From Whitmania pigra (Eukaryota; Annelida; Clitellata; Hirudinida; Haemopidae): a stretch of 64,000 bases of DNA. The translations under genes were made by a program, and so were the position numbers. Shown here in pieces: positions 31,451 to 40,695 of this stretch; position 1 is the first letter of the stretch; every line of letters begins with the position of its first letter. The notes beneath the pieces are model-generated. The model ran no database searches, was not told where the DNA came from, and saw nothing but the letters and a program-made list of their open reading frames with translations. The stretch covers positions 1 to 64,000 of the forward strand of contig JAJTWR010000479.1 in NCBI GenBank assembly GCA_021613335.1, written 5' to 3'.

Positions 31451-32218
31451 TTAGATTCCAAAAATCAGTTTTGAATTAGCAGTGGTAATTTCGGCAATTT
31501 CGTTGATATCTTTTTGATAAATATCGGCCACTTTTTGCGCCACATAAAATAAATAGCTGCTTTGGTTCGGTTTTCCGCGAAAAGGAACAGGCGCTAAATA
31601 AGGCGCGTCTGTTTCCAAAACCAAATGACCAAGATCTATACGTTGTAAAAACCCGTCCAGCCCTGATTTTTTATACGTGACAACTCCGCCAATACCCAAA
31701 TAAAAATTTAAACCGATAGCTCGTTTGGCTTGGTTTTCATTACCGGTAAAGCAATGAAATATGCCTCTTAATTTATCGTCTTTATTGCTGTCCAGTATCT
31801 CAAAAACTTCGTCAAAAGCTTCGCGGCAATGAATAATGACGGGTAATTCCAGTTTTTTTGCCCAATTAATTTGCTGTTCAAACGCTTTTTTCTGCATACT
31901 TAGGGTAGTTTTATCCCAAAATAAATCAATCCCAATTTCGCCAATGGCATATATTTTTCTGTTTGGTATGCTTTTGTAAATACTTTCGAGCTGTTGCTGA
32001 TAATCTTTTTTTACGCTGCAAGGATGCAGGCCTGCCATAGCAAAGCAGTTGGCAGGGTAACGATTAACCAAATCATCAATCATTGTAATAGAGTCCGTAT
32101 CTACATTAGCTAGAAATAAACGATTTATGCCGTTTTCGAAACAACGTTGCATCATTTGGTCTTGTTTGGCAATTTCTTTTTCGTAATATAGATGCGTATG
32201 GGTATCGGTTAGCTGCAT
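31451..32218 (-). CDS. TatD family metal-dependent DNase
   Basis: 255 residues. Amidohydrolase-fold motifs: DTHTHLYY (metal), AIGEIGID, IHCREAF, FHCFTG and ETDAPYLAP. TatD proteins act as 3'-5' exonucleases in DNA repair and turnover. Overlaps the asparaginase leader region and shares its operon. TAACTTTG on the minus strand (32223-32230) could be a -7 element only five bases upstream of the start. The FKBP terminator lies upstream, so this gene must have its own promoter. Confidence 0.92.
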   Translation of the reverse strand: MQLTDTHTHLYYEKEIAKQDQMMQRCFENGINRLFLANVDTDSITMIDDLVNRYPANCFAMAGLHPCSVKKDYQQQLESIYKSIPNRKIYAIGEIGIDLFWDKTTLSMQKKAFEQQINWAKKLELPVIIHCREAFDEVFEILDSNKDDKLRGIFHCFTGNENQAKRAIGLNFYLGIGGVVTYKKSGLDGFLQRIDLGHLVLETDAPYLAPVPFRGKPNQSSYLFYVAQKVADIYQKDINEIAEITTANSKLIFGI

Positions 32219-32239
32219 ATCGCAAAGTTAGTTTATAAA

Positions 32240-32275
32240 ACAGCTGCCTTGCAGTTATTTTTGCAAGGCAGCTGT
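32240..32275 (-). terminator. Terminator after the FKBP lipoprotein gene
   Basis: Perfect 14-bp stem ACAGCTGCCTTGCA (32240-32253) with TGCAAGGCAGCTGT (32262-32275). On the minus strand TTTTAT follows. It separates the FKBP gene from tatD. Confidence 0.85.
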
Positions 32276-32281
32276 ATATTA

Positions 32282-33295
32282 TTATTTTTTTACCGTTGGC
32301 GGCTTTACCGGCAGGGATGGCGGTTTTACCGTTGGCGATGGCGGCGTTGCCGCTTTGATGATATTTATCATCTCTATTTCAAAAACCAGCGGACTTGAAG
32401 GCGCAATTCCGGCTTGTGGAATACTTTGCTCGCCGTAGCCAATTTTAGAAGGAATAATTGCTTTGATTTTTCCTCCCTTACCTATTAAGGTTAAGGCTTC
32501 AGAAAAGCCGGGCACCATGTTGCCCAGAACCATTTTAGAGGGGCCGTAAGTACGCCAAGGTTGTTTTTTGTCCAATCCCGATTCTTTTGCCGTTTTTTGG
32601 ATATTGGTGTCAAACACAAGATATTTACCCTTTTTTTTAACAGCCAGCGAACCGGTGTAGTTAATCTCAACAGTGTCGGTCATTGCCGCTCTGCCGGCGC
32701 TCCCCGGTTTTTCAATCACATATTGTAAACCGCTTGCCGAAACCGTTGGTTTCCATCCTTTATCTTTAATATAGGCTTTGATTTTCCCCGGTTCGGCAGC
32801 TTTCATTTTTTCCATGCTTTGTTGGTAATCTTTTTGGATAAATTCTTTTGCTCTTTTTTGAAAAACCGAATCGGCTTCTCCTTTATTTATACTTATAACT
32901 TTTTCAATTTTAATGGTAAAGTGTAAGTATTTATTTTTTTTAAATTGCTCGGGCTTTGGCCTCTTTTCTTTTGCCGCTAAGGTATCAAGATTAATTTTGA
33001 AAAATGCGCTGTCTCCTTCTCCCAAAAAGGTTAGCACATCATTCATATCGCCTTTATAGCTTGCTTTTTGTACGGGAAAAACCTGCGCTTGCCCCATGTC
33101 ATAAGTATCGAACATAACCGAATCTTTGTCATTCTTTTGAATGAAATTTATTTTGATAATGTCGCCTACTTTGATTTTTGGTTTGCCGCCCTCTTTGTAA
33201 ACGGTATATAACAATCCTCCGGGGCCTTTTTTCTCGCTCTTGCAAGCAGCCCACAAAGTTGCTGCCGCCAAGAGAATTACGAAATTTTTTTTCAT
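32282..33295 (-). CDS. FKBP-type prolyl isomerase lipoprotein
   Basis: 337 residues. Signal peptide and lipobox ATLWAAC, so an anchored lipoprotein. The first 140 residues hold an FKBP-like N-domain (KVGDIIKINFIQ) and the C-terminal FKBP domain covers residues about 190-315, with the usual MVLGNMVPGFSEALTLI, AIIPSKIGYGEQ and LVFEIEMINI. A low-complexity Pro/Lys/Thr tail follows, made of PPSPTVKPPSLPVKPPTVKK, a near-tandem repeat of PP-x-x-VK. It assists folding of envelope proteins. Last of nrnA-FKBP; terminator right after. Related to the soluble FKBP at 35085-35846. Confidence 0.92.
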   Translation of the reverse strand: MKKNFVILLAAATLWAACKSEKKGPGGLLYTVYKEGGKPKIKVGDIIKINFIQKNDKDSVMFDTYDMGQAQVFPVQKASYKGDMNDVLTFLGEGDSAFFKINLDTLAAKEKRPKPEQFKKNKYLHFTIKIEKVISINKGEADSVFQKRAKEFIQKDYQQSMEKMKAAEPGKIKAYIKDKGWKPTVSASGLQYVIEKPGSAGRAAMTDTVEINYTGSLAVKKKGKYLVFDTNIQKTAKESGLDKKQPWRTYGPSKMVLGNMVPGFSEALTLIGKGGKIKAIIPSKIGYGEQSIPQAGIAPSSPLVFEIEMINIIKAATPPSPTVKPPSLPVKPPTVKK

Positions 33296-33349
33296 GTTCT
33301 TTATATGTGATTTAATTGTTTGGCATATTGCCTTTTTGGTTTTATAATT

Positions 33350-34360
33350 TTATTGTATTAACTGTATTTTATATTCGGTTAAAATAGTTTTAAAGGTCGC
33401 AACGGTTTGCTCCAAATTTTTTTCAGAAAAACCGCCTGCCGCATTTTTGTGCCCGCCGCCTTCGAAATATTTTTTACATATTTCGCTTGCCGAAAAATTG
33501 CCTTTTGAACGCAAAGATAATTTAACTTTTTCAGTTCTTTCAATTATAAATGCCGCTAATTTAATACCGCTTATAGAAAGAGCGTAATTTACTATCCCTT
33601 CGGTATCGCCTGTGCCAATTTTAAATTGGTTGAGTTCATTGGCCGTAACGGTAATTATGGCCGTATTAAATTCTTGTAAAACTTCTAATTTGTGGGCTAA
33701 ACAATAGCCGAGAAATCGAAGACGGTTTTCAGAAATATTATCATACACCAATTCATGAATACGCCAATGTTGGGCCCCTAAATCAATAAGATCTGCCGCT
33801 ATGCGATAAACCTGCGAAGTAGCCGATTGGAAGCCGAAGGAGCCTGAATCAGTCATGATGCCGGTATACAAACACGTTGCCACCTCTTTATTGAGAAGAT
33901 AAGCTTCTTCCATGATGTTTACAATGAAATCGTAAACTTGTTGAGCAGACGCGCAAGCGTTTACATTCCAGCATCTGAAATCGTCAAAACCTTCCGGTTC
34001 AAGATGGTGGTCTATCATGATTTTCAGCGCCTGGGTTTGTTTGATATGCTCTCCAAGTTCGTTAATTCTTGACAACGTATTAAAATCGATACAAAAGATA
34101 ACAGACGCCTGATTAACAAGCTCCACAGACTGCTTCGCGTTTTCGCTATAAATAATTACCTTGTTATTATTAGGCAACCAATGTAAAAAATAAGGATAAT
34201 CGGTGGGCGTAATTAAACTAACCTGATGCCCTTTTTGAATAAGATACGCATACAATCCTAAGGAAGAACCCATTGCATCGCCGTCGGGTTTATGGTGGGT
34301 AGTAATCACAATCTTTTGCGGAATACTTAATAAGGTTTTTAGCTCCTTGTATGTAATCAT
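33350..34360 (-). CDS. DHH phosphoesterase, NrnA-like
   Basis: 336 residues. DHH domain with THHKPDGDAMGSSLGLY and MIDHHLEPEGF; DHHA1 domain ending GGGHKNAAGG. These are the metal and substrate sites of NrnA-type nano-RNases, which also dephosphorylate pAp and in some bacteria hydrolyse pApA from c-di-AMP breakdown. Upstream promoter -7 element TAGCTTTG at 34378-34385 (minus). First gene of the nrnA-FKBP pair, divergent from ndk. Confidence 0.92.
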   Translation of the reverse strand: MITYKELKTLLSIPQKIVITTHHKPDGDAMGSSLGLYAYLIQKGHQVSLITPTDYPYFLHWLPNNNKVIIYSENAKQSVELVNQASVIFCIDFNTLSRINELGEHIKQTQALKIMIDHHLEPEGFDDFRCWNVNACASAQQVYDFIVNIMEEAYLLNKEVATCLYTGIMTDSGSFGFQSATSQVYRIAADLIDLGAQHWRIHELVYDNISENRLRFLGYCLAHKLEVLQEFNTAIITVTANELNQFKIGTGDTEGIVNYALSISGIKLAAFIIERTEKVKLSLRSKGNFSASEICKKYFEGGGHKNAAGGFSEKNLEQTVATFKTILTEYKIQLIQ

Positions 34361-34377
34361 TTTTTTTCAAAGAGATG

Positions 34378-34455
34378 CAAAGCTAATAAATTTGAAATTA
34401 ATTGCAGGCTTTACAGAACTAAGGTTTATTTATTAAGTTAATAAACTTATTTTTG
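34378..34455. promoter_or_regulatory. Divergent promoters for nrnA and ndk
   Basis: TAGCTTTG on the minus strand (34378-34385) points to nrnA. TATTTTTG on the plus strand (34448-34455), 19 bases after a TTTA, points to ndk. Both fit TAnnTTTG; the -33 elements are weaker. Confidence 0.5.
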
Positions 34456-34473
34456 CGTAAATTATTTTAACTG

Positions 34474-34893
34474 ATGACAACCAATAAAACTTTTACGATG
34501 ATTAAGCCCGATGCTGTTGCCAATGGGCATATCGGCGCTATCATTAACCACATTACTCATGCCGGATTTAAAATCATTGCTTTAAAGTACACCCGGTTAA
34601 CCGCTGAAAAAGCGGGCGAGTTTTATGCGGTTCACAAAGAACGTCCGTTTTATGGTCAATTAGTAAGATTTATGTCGTCAGGGCCTATTGTGGTTGCTAT
34701 CTTGGAAAAAGAAAATGCCGTTGAAAGTTTCAGAAAGTTAATTGGTTCTACCAATCCTGCGGAAGCTGAGGAAGGCACAATCCGTCAAAAATATGCAAAA
34801 TCAATTGATGCAAATGCCATACACGGGTCTGATTCAAACCAGAATGCGCAATTGGAAGGCGATTTTTTCTTTACGGATGAAGAACGGTTTTAA
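34474..34893 (+). CDS. ndk: Nucleoside diphosphate kinase
   Basis: 139 residues, the normal size. Balances nucleoside triphosphate pools by phosphate transfer through a histidine. Signature [18 protein letters not shown] at the N-terminus, and the catalytic histidine in [29 protein letters not shown] and [20 protein letters not shown] are typical. Intact; promoter at 34448-34455. Confidence 0.97.
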   Translation: MTTNKTFTMIKPDAVANGHIGAIINHITHAGFKIIALKYTRLTAEKAGEFYAVHKERPFYGQLVRFMSSGPIVVAILEKENAVESFRKLIGSTNPAEAEEGTIRQKYAKSIDANAIHGSDSNQNAQLEGDFFFTDEERF

Positions 34894-35084
34894 AGATAAT
34901 GGCTATGCCGTTAAAAATACGTTCAAAAGTTAAATTTCCTACCCTTGAACCGTTTTTGCCAACGTAGCTTCTTTAAAATTATTCTTGTTCAATGCCTTTG
35001 GTGTCAATTACAAAATTGTAAGCGGAAATTGGCTTTTTTGCAATTCCGTTTTTTATCTTTATCCTCTGAAATTAATTTTAACAA

Positions 35085-35846
35085 ATGAAAAAAATAATAC
35101 TAATAGCCTGTTTGGCTTTTATGGCTGATTATGCGCATGCGCAAGTCAAAAAAATTACGGCAAAAAAGCAAGTAACCTCAAATGCTAAAAAAACAGAGGC
35201 CATAGTAGGGGAGGAAGTTGTTTTTAAATCAGGCATTGATAGCGCCAGTTATGCCTTAGGCCAGGCAGTAGCAGACGATTTGAAAAAAAACGGCTTTTCT
35301 GAATTAAATTACGAACTTTTTAGCAAAGGAGCCAAAGATGTTTTTACAGAAGCTAAGGCTTCTTTAGACAAAACAGTCGGCAGGGCTGCAATTAACAATT
35401 TGTTTATGGCCTCCTCTAAAAAGAAAGAAGCTGCCGATAAAATTAAATATGCGTCAAACATTAAAGCCGGCGAAGAATTTTTAGCTAAAAACAAAACTAA
35501 GCCTAACATAAACACTACTGCCAGCGGCTTGCAATACGAAATTATTACGCAAGGAGCCGGAGCAAAACCAAAGGCAACCGACAAGGTTAAAGTACATTAC
35601 AAAGGCGTTTTATTGGATGGAACCCAATTTGACAGTAGTTATGAAAGAGGTCAACCAACATCATTTGGATTAAATCAAGTTATCCCGGGATGGACTGAAG
35701 GCCTGCAATTAATGAGCGAAGGGTCTGTGTTTAAGTTATATATTCCGTATAATTTAGCTTACGGAGCAAGAGATATGAATCAAATTAAACCCTATAGTAC
35801 TTTAATTTTTGAGATAGAACTTATTAAGGTTAACCCTAGCGATTAA
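35085..35846 (+). CDS. Exported Mip-type FKBP prolyl isomerase
   Basis: 253 residues with a signal peptide ending DYAHAQ. A helical dimerisation domain (residues about 50-140, with SYALGQAVADDLKKNGF) precedes a C-terminal FKBP domain (SGLQYEIITQGAGAKPKATD, VHYKGVLLDGTQFDSSYERG, FGLNQVIPGWTEGLQLM, YIPYNLAYG). This is the Mip/FkpA architecture for periplasmic protein folding. Distinct from the lipoprotein FKBP at 32282, which lacks the helical domain. Likely monocistronic; the flanking 191 bases upstream hold only a short AT-rich leader. Confidence 0.93.
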   Translation: MKKIILIACLAFMADYAHAQVKKITAKKQVTSNAKKTEAIVGEEVVFKSGIDSASYALGQAVADDLKKNGFSELNYELFSKGAKDVFTEAKASLDKTVGRAAINNLFMASSKKKEAADKIKYASNIKAGEEFLAKNKTKPNINTTASGLQYEIITQGAGAKPKATDKVKVHYKGVLLDGTQFDSSYERGQPTSFGLNQVIPGWTEGLQLMSEGSVFKLYIPYNLAYGARDMNQIKPYSTLIFEIELIKVNPSD

Positions 35847-35872
35847 GCAATTCTGTATCGGAAACCGTTAAG

Positions 35873-36163
35873 CTATAGAAAAATAATGTCGGTTATTACC
35901 TCGCTTGCGGCTTTTTCGTTTAATTTCTTAACAATATTGTGTTTAATCATTAACAATTCGTTTTTAATAACTGATGACTCTATACGTACAAACAGTTTTT
36001 TCTGGCTTATATAAATTTGGGTAGTGCGATTCGCAATGGCTTTGCCCATTAGCTCCGGCCAATAGGCCACCGCTTTGGTCTGGTCAAATTTGTTGCGAAT
36101 ACGATAGGTATCCAGCATCTTTTCGATTGCTTCTTTTATGGTAATATCATTAGGCTTGCGCAT
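35873..36163 (-). CDS. DUF721 (DciA-like) protein
   Basis: 96 residues. Sequence MRKPNDITIKEAIEKMLDTY then QTKAVAYWPELMGKAIANRT and a strand LFVRIESSVIKNELLMIKH match the DUF721 family, which includes the DnaB-loading protein DciA of many bacteria. Overlaps the 3' end of recF by 14 bases, so it is probably translationally coupled. A role in replication initiation is inferred; the small size fits Bacteroidota members. Confidence 0.88.
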   Translation of the reverse strand: MRKPNDITIKEAIEKMLDTYRIRNKFDQTKAVAYWPELMGKAIANRTTQIYISQKKLFVRIESSVIKNELLMIKHNIVKKLNEKAASEVITDIIFL

Positions 36164-37259
36164 GTTGAACAGTTCCGTTGCTTACTTCAAACAAAGTTAC
36201 ATCAACATGGATACTTTTAAAAACTGAAATTACTCTTTCTTTCCCGGTGTCAGTGATAAACAGCTGGCCAAAATCGTGATGCGATACCATATTCATCAAC
36301 TTGGTTACCCGCAGATCATCCAGTTTGTCAAAAATATCGTCAAGCAATAAAAGCGGTTTAAATCCTTTGGCTTGTTGCAAATAAGTATATTGCGCTAATT
36401 TTAATGCAATAAGAAATGATTTTTGCTGCCCTTGCGAACCAAATTTTTTAAGCGGCATATGGTTGAGGGTAAAAACCAACTCATCTTTATGTATGCCTAC
36501 GGTTGTTCGCTCTAAAATGCGGTCTTTCTCTAAACTTTGTGTTAATAGCTCGTCAAAATTATCCCCGCTTAGCTGAGAATGATAGGTTACAAATGCCTCT
36601 TCTGCCTTGTTGGTTAAAAAGCTATAGTGTTTATTAAATAGCGGGATAAACTTTTCTATAAACTCTTTTCGCTTTGCGTAAATTTTATTTCCCGATTCAA
36701 CCAGTTGATGGTTAATAATATGAAGTAAAGATACATCCATTTTATGTGTTTCAGCAATGTTTTTCAACATCGCATTACGATTTAACAAATATTTATTGTA
36801 GGCTATCAGCTCATTCAAATATTTTGCATCTGTTTGGGAAATGACATTATCTATAAACTTTCGGCGTTCCTCGCTTCCTTCCATAATCAAATTAATATCG
36901 CAAGGCGATATCATTACTAAGGGAAAAAGGCCAATATGATCAGACAACTTGTCGTATGTTTTTTTATTACGCCTAAACTGCTTTTTTTGCAGTCGTTTTA
37001 ACCCGCAACTGATTTTTTCGTTTTTGTTATTTTTATCAAAATCCCCCTGCACCAAAAAAAGATCTTCGTTGGTTTTAATCTGCTGGCTGTCTATCGGGTT
37101 AAAATAGCTTTTGCAAAGACACAAATAATGAATGGCGTCCAACAAATTGGTTTTTCCGGCTCCGTTATTTCCAACAAAAACATTGACCGATTGATCAAAA
37201 CTAAGCTCGGCGGTTTGATAGTTTTTGAAGTTTAAAAGCGTAAGTTTTTTTAGCCACAT
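36150..37259 (-). CDS. recF: DNA replication and repair protein RecF
   Basis: ABC-type ATPase that loads RecA at gaps. 369 residues. Walker A VFVGNNGAGKTNLLDAI, the signature FGSQGQQKSFLIALKLA, and Walker B LLLLDDIFDKLD. TACTTTTG (minus, 37270-37277) eleven bases upstream is a likely -7 element. Divergent from the TPR gene. Intact. Confidence 0.95.
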   Translation of the reverse strand: MWLKKLTLLNFKNYQTAELSFDQSVNVFVGNNGAGKTNLLDAIHYLCLCKSYFNPIDSQQIKTNEDLFLVQGDFDKNNKNEKISCGLKRLQKKQFRRNKKTYDKLSDHIGLFPLVMISPCDINLIMEGSEERRKFIDNVISQTDAKYLNELIAYNKYLLNRNAMLKNIAETHKMDVSLLHIINHQLVESGNKIYAKRKEFIEKFIPLFNKHYSFLTNKAEEAFVTYHSQLSGDNFDELLTQSLEKDRILERTTVGIHKDELVFTLNHMPLKKFGSQGQQKSFLIALKLAQYTYLQQAKGFKPLLLLDDIFDKLDDLRVTKLMNMVSHHDFGQLFITDTGKERVISVFKSIHVDVTLFEVSNGTVQHAQA

Positions 37260-37329
37260 AACAACGTTGCAAAAGTAGTTTTTTTGTGTAAGCTAACCGA
37301 TTAAAGTTTAATTAAATAGTTAAAAAGGA

Positions 37330-37359
37330 TTGATACTTTAAGGGAAAAACGTATTTTTG
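37330..37359 (+). promoter_or_regulatory. Promoter of the TPR-protein gene
   Basis: TTG (37330-37332), 19 bases, then TATTTTTG (37352-37359). Both fit the Bacteroidota consensus. It ends 24 bases before the start codon. Confidence 0.7.
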
Positions 37360-37383
37360 CGTTCCTAAATTTTTGAAGCCAGC

Positions 37384-38052
37384 ATGTCTACAACCAGGAA
37401 AGAACTAAACAAATCTTTTAAAAAAGGGTCTTTTATACAAGAAAATACCAAAAGTCTTGTTTTTATAACCGGGGCTATTATTGCTCTTATTATTATTTAC
37501 GTTTGGTATCAAACCATTTACTTAAAAAACAGAGACGAGGAAGCTGCCGCCCAAATGTTTAAAGCAGAGGGCTTTTTGGGAACCGATTCGTTAGTCAATA
37601 AAGCAATTAATGGCGAAGGGGGTTATTCAGGTTTGGTTAAAATTGCAGAAGAGTACGAAAACACCAAATCTGCTAACTTGGCGAATCTTTATTTAGGCGG
37701 AATTTATCTGCGCAAAGGCGAGTATCAAAAAGCAGTTGAGGCTATGAGCAAATATGTTGCAACTGGGAGTATTGTTATTGATCCGTTGGCGTTTGGTTTA
37801 TTAGGCGATGCATATAGCGAATTGAAAAATTACAGTCGGGCAATCGCTTATTACAAAAAAGCTGTCGATAAATCTGGCAACAAATTTACTTCGCCCATTT
37901 TTTTAAAAAAATTAGGCTTAGTTAACGAGCAATTAAAAGCTTTTAAAGCCGCTGCCGCTGCTTATCATAAAATTAAACTGGAATACCCCGAAAGCAGGGA
38001 AGCATTGTTAATTGATGAATATATTGCAAGAGCGGAAGCGCAGATTAAATAA
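37384..38052 (+). CDS. Membrane-anchored TPR protein (YfgM-like)
   Basis: 222 residues. One N-terminal transmembrane helix (SLVFITGAIIALIIIYVWYQ) after a short charged start. The rest carries TPR motifs: AEEYENTKSANLANLYLGGI, LRKGEYQKAVEAMSKY, LLGDAYSELKNYSRAIAYYK and AYHKIKLEYPESREALL. This layout resembles YfgM-like proteins that assist folding in the envelope. 86 bases upstream of ribH, which has its own -7 element, so transcription may be shared or separate. Confidence 0.85.
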   Translation: MSTTRKELNKSFKKGSFIQENTKSLVFITGAIIALIIIYVWYQTIYLKNRDEEAAAQMFKAEGFLGTDSLVNKAINGEGGYSGLVKIAEEYENTKSANLANLYLGGIYLRKGEYQKAVEAMSKYVATGSIVIDPLAFGLLGDAYSELKNYSRAIAYYKKAVDKSGNKFTSPIFLKKLGLVNEQLKAFKAAAAAYHKIKLEYPESREALLIDEYIARAEAQIK

Positions 38053-38139
38053 TAATATTTGCTGATTTTAAGGCTTTCAGTTTGAAGGTTTTTTGTAAGC
38101 ATTGTCAAGTTTACATCAAACAATTATTATTTTTGTAAA

Positions 38140-38631
38140 ATGGCCAGTCAGTTAAAAAACCTTTCGGATTTTTCCCATACCAGCATTCCCGTTGGCGTAA
38201 ATTATAAAATTGCCATTGTTGTATCCGAGTGGAATGCAAACATTACAAACGCCTTGTATCAGGGCGCTTATTCAACCTTAATCAAACACGGCGTTATTGC
38301 CGAAAATATTGTTTCTAAAACGGTTCCGGGAAGTTTTGAGCTAAGCGGCGCTGCCAATATTATTTTAACAAAAAATAAACATATTGATGCTGTTATTTGC
38401 ATTGGCTGTGTTATACAAGGGGATACAAAACACTTCGATTTTATTTGTTATGCAGCCGCTAATGGTATTACCGATGTAAGTTTAAAACACAATAAACCTG
38501 TTATTTTTGGAGTTCTTACCACAAACGATGAGCAACAAGCCCTTGATAGAGCCGGAGGCAAACACGGTAATAAAGGAGACGAAGCAGCCATTACTGCCTT
38601 AAAAATGCTGGAATTTAGCGATCTTTTGTAA
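38140..38631 (+). CDS. ribH: 6,7-dimethyl-8-ribityllumazine synthase
   Basis: Penultimate enzyme of riboflavin synthesis. 163 residues. Typical motifs: [30 protein letters not shown] (active-site Phe), [15 protein letters not shown] and [20 protein letters not shown] followed by [20 protein letters not shown] sits four bases before the start codon, so the leader would be very short. Intact and of family length. Confidence 0.96.
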   Translation: MASQLKNLSDFSHTSIPVGVNYKIAIVVSEWNANITNALYQGAYSTLIKHGVIAENIVSKTVPGSFELSGAANIILTKNKHIDAVICIGCVIQGDTKHFDFICYAAANGITDVSLKHNKPVIFGVLTTNDEQQALDRAGGKHGNKGDEAAITALKMLEFSDLL

Positions 38632-38686
38632 GAGTCTGATTTTTAATTTAATTTTTCGCTAAATTTGTTCATTAATATTTTTTAAT

Positions 38687-38812
38687 ATGAGAAAAGTTGC
38701 AATACTTATTCTGTTTGCCTTTTTTGCAATTGCCGTTTTACAGGCATGTTCTGACAAGCTATGCCCCGCTTATCAATCTTATCCGGAAGGGAAAAAAAGA
38801 AAAATCAAATGA
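38687..38812 (+). CDS. Small lipoprotein overlapping the YtxJ gene
   Basis: 41 residues. Signal peptide with lipobox FAIAVLQAC, then SDKLCPAYQSYPEGKKRK. The tail is Cys- and Lys-rich. The stop TGA overlaps the next start ATG as ATGA (38809-38812), so the two are translationally coupled. No family is known to me. The close link to a bacillithiol-type redox protein suggests an envelope role tied to thiol redox, as inference only. Confidence 0.7.
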   Translation: MRKVAILILFAFFAIAVLQACSDKLCPAYQSYPEGKKRKIK

Positions 38813-39144
38813 GATGGATTGAGCTTAACGCTATTCGGCAAGTTAACGATATTAAAGCCGCTTCGGGCTATAGTTTAATTTTTAAACACAGTACCCGGTG
38901 TTCTATCAGTTTGATGGTAAAACGCAATTTAGAGTTAAACTGGGATATTATTCCGACAGAAACCGAAATCTATTTTTTAGATCTTATTGCTTATCGTGAT
39001 ATTTCTAATTATATAGCAGAACTTTTTCAAGCGCGTCACGAATCGCCGCAAGCTCTTTTGGTTAAAAATGGCAAATGCGTTTTAAATTTATCGCACAGCG
39101 ATGTTACTGTCCAAGAAATTGCGGAAGTAATTGCTCGGGGATAA
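38809..39144 (+). CDS. YtxJ-type bacillithiol redox protein (DUF2847)
   Basis: 111 residues from the ATG at 38809 (MRWIELNAIRQVNDIKAASG); an upstream in-frame ATG at 38761 lies within the lipoprotein gene. Thioredoxin-like fold of DUF2847 with the single redox cysteine in LIFKHSTRCSISLMVKRNLE and the cis-Pro segment HESPQALLVKNGK. Homologues act with bacillithiol in protein de-bacillithiolation. Overlaps the lipoprotein stop by four bases. Confidence 0.9.
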   Translation: MRWIELNAIRQVNDIKAASGYSLIFKHSTRCSISLMVKRNLELNWDIIPTETEIYFLDLIAYRDISNYIAELFQARHESPQALLVKNGKCVLNLSHSDVTVQEIAEVIARG

Positions 39145-39159
39145 AAAATATCCGAATAT

Positions 39160-40662
39160 TTATGCTTTAAGTTTTAGCGTTTTGGCGGTATAGGCTCTTA
39201 TTTTTTCGCAAAGTTGGTTATTGTTTGCTAGCTTTTGCCCATAACTAGGAATGATTTCTTTAATTTTTTGCTGCCATTGCGTTGTTTTCATTTGTTTTTT
39301 GAAACAACGGCCAATCAAATCAAGCATAATTGATACAGCGGTAGACGCTCCCGGCGAGGCCCCTAATAAAGCGGCAATAGAGCCATCGTCAGCGCTTACC
39401 ACTTCGGTTCCAAATTCTAACACTCCCCCGCCGCCAATTGCTTTTTTCTTAATAACCTGCACTCGAAGTCCTGCAATCTCTAATTTCCAATCTTCAAATT
39501 TAGCTTCAGGCAAATATTTTTTTAAAGCGGCAAAACGATCTTGAGGCGATTGCCGAACCTGCTCAATTAAATACTTTGTTAAATCAATATTTTTTAAGCC
39601 CGCAGAAATCATAGGGCGTATGTTATTAAATTTAATGGATAAAGGTAAATCTAAAAAAGAGCCATGTTTTAAAAACTTGGTAGAAAAACCGGCATAAGGG
39701 CCAAAAAGCAAGGCCTTTTTCCCGTTAATCATTCTGCTATCTAAATGAGGAACCGACATGGGCGGCGCCCCAACGGCAGCCTTGCCGTAAACCTTAGCTT
39801 GATGACGCGCAATTACCTTTTGGTTTACACATTTAAGCCATTGACCGCTAACCGGAAAACCGCCATAACCTATGCTTTCTTTAATATTCGATTTTTTTAA
39901 TAACCCAAGCGACCCCCCGCCTGCGCCTATAAATACAAACTTGGCTAAACGATTACGCCTTTTATCTTTTTCTAAATTGTTTACCTCCAGTTTCCAGCTG
40001 TCGCCTGCCTTGCACAGGTCTTTTACTTCATGGTTAAAATAAAGATTTACATGAGCTTGTTTGGCCAAAAAAGTAAAAATTTTTCTGGTTAGCGAACCAA
40101 AATTCACATCGGTTCCTAGGTCCATTTTGGTTGCGGCAATGTCTTTATTATCAGGCCGGCCTTCCATCACTAATGGAATCCATTTGGCAATTACATCGAC
40201 ATCTTCGCTGTATTCCATTTTCTTAAACAAGTTGCATGCAGACAGGCTGAGGTATCTTGTTTTAAGAAACTCGACATTTTTTTTGCCCCAAACAAAACTC
40301 AGGTGCGGAATATTGTGAATAAAAGTTGAAGGATCAGGCAGCACGCCGCGTTCTACAAAATAAGCCCAAAATTGCTTAGATACTTCAAAGGATTCGGCTA
40401 TTTGCACGGCTTTTCTAATATCTACGCTGCCATCCGCTTTTTGTGGCGTATAATTTAACTCGCAAAATGCCGAATGTCCCGTACCGGCATTGTTCCACGC
40501 ATCCGAGCTTTCCGCCGCCGCTATATCTAATCTTTCGTAAACTTCTATCGTAAGGGAAGGTTCTAATGTTTTTAAAAGAAGACCTAACGTTGCGCTCATA
40601 ATACCTGCGCCAATTAAAATGATATCTGCGTCGGTTTCAACAACCGTCTTTTTTCCTTTCAT
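39160..40662 (-). CDS. mqo: Malate:quinone oxidoreductase
   Basis: FAD enzyme at the membrane oxidising malate to oxaloacetate with electrons to menaquinone. 500 residues. FAD motif DIILIGAGIMSATLGLLLK; Mqo motifs SSDAWNNAGTGHSAFCELNY, GAGGGSLGLLKKS, VPHLDSRMINGKKALLFGPY and LLGASPGASTAVSIMLDLI. Single gene converging with the YtxJ gene. Intact. Confidence 0.96.
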   Translation of the reverse strand: MKGKKTVVETDADIILIGAGIMSATLGLLLKTLEPSLTIEVYERLDIAAAESSDAWNNAGTGHSAFCELNYTPQKADGSVDIRKAVQIAESFEVSKQFWAYFVERGVLPDPSTFIHNIPHLSFVWGKKNVEFLKTRYLSLSACNLFKKMEYSEDVDVIAKWIPLVMEGRPDNKDIAATKMDLGTDVNFGSLTRKIFTFLAKQAHVNLYFNHEVKDLCKAGDSWKLEVNNLEKDKRRNRLAKFVFIGAGGGSLGLLKKSNIKESIGYGGFPVSGQWLKCVNQKVIARHQAKVYGKAAVGAPPMSVPHLDSRMINGKKALLFGPYAGFSTKFLKHGSFLDLPLSIKFNNIRPMISAGLKNIDLTKYLIEQVRQSPQDRFAALKKYLPEAKFEDWKLEIAGLRVQVIKKKAIGGGGVLEFGTEVVSADDGSIAALLGASPGASTAVSIMLDLIGRCFKKQMKTTQWQQKIKEIIPSYGQKLANNNQLCEKIRAYTAKTLKLKA

Positions 40663-40695
40663 TTACTTACCCCGCCAAAATCTGTTTTTGAATTG

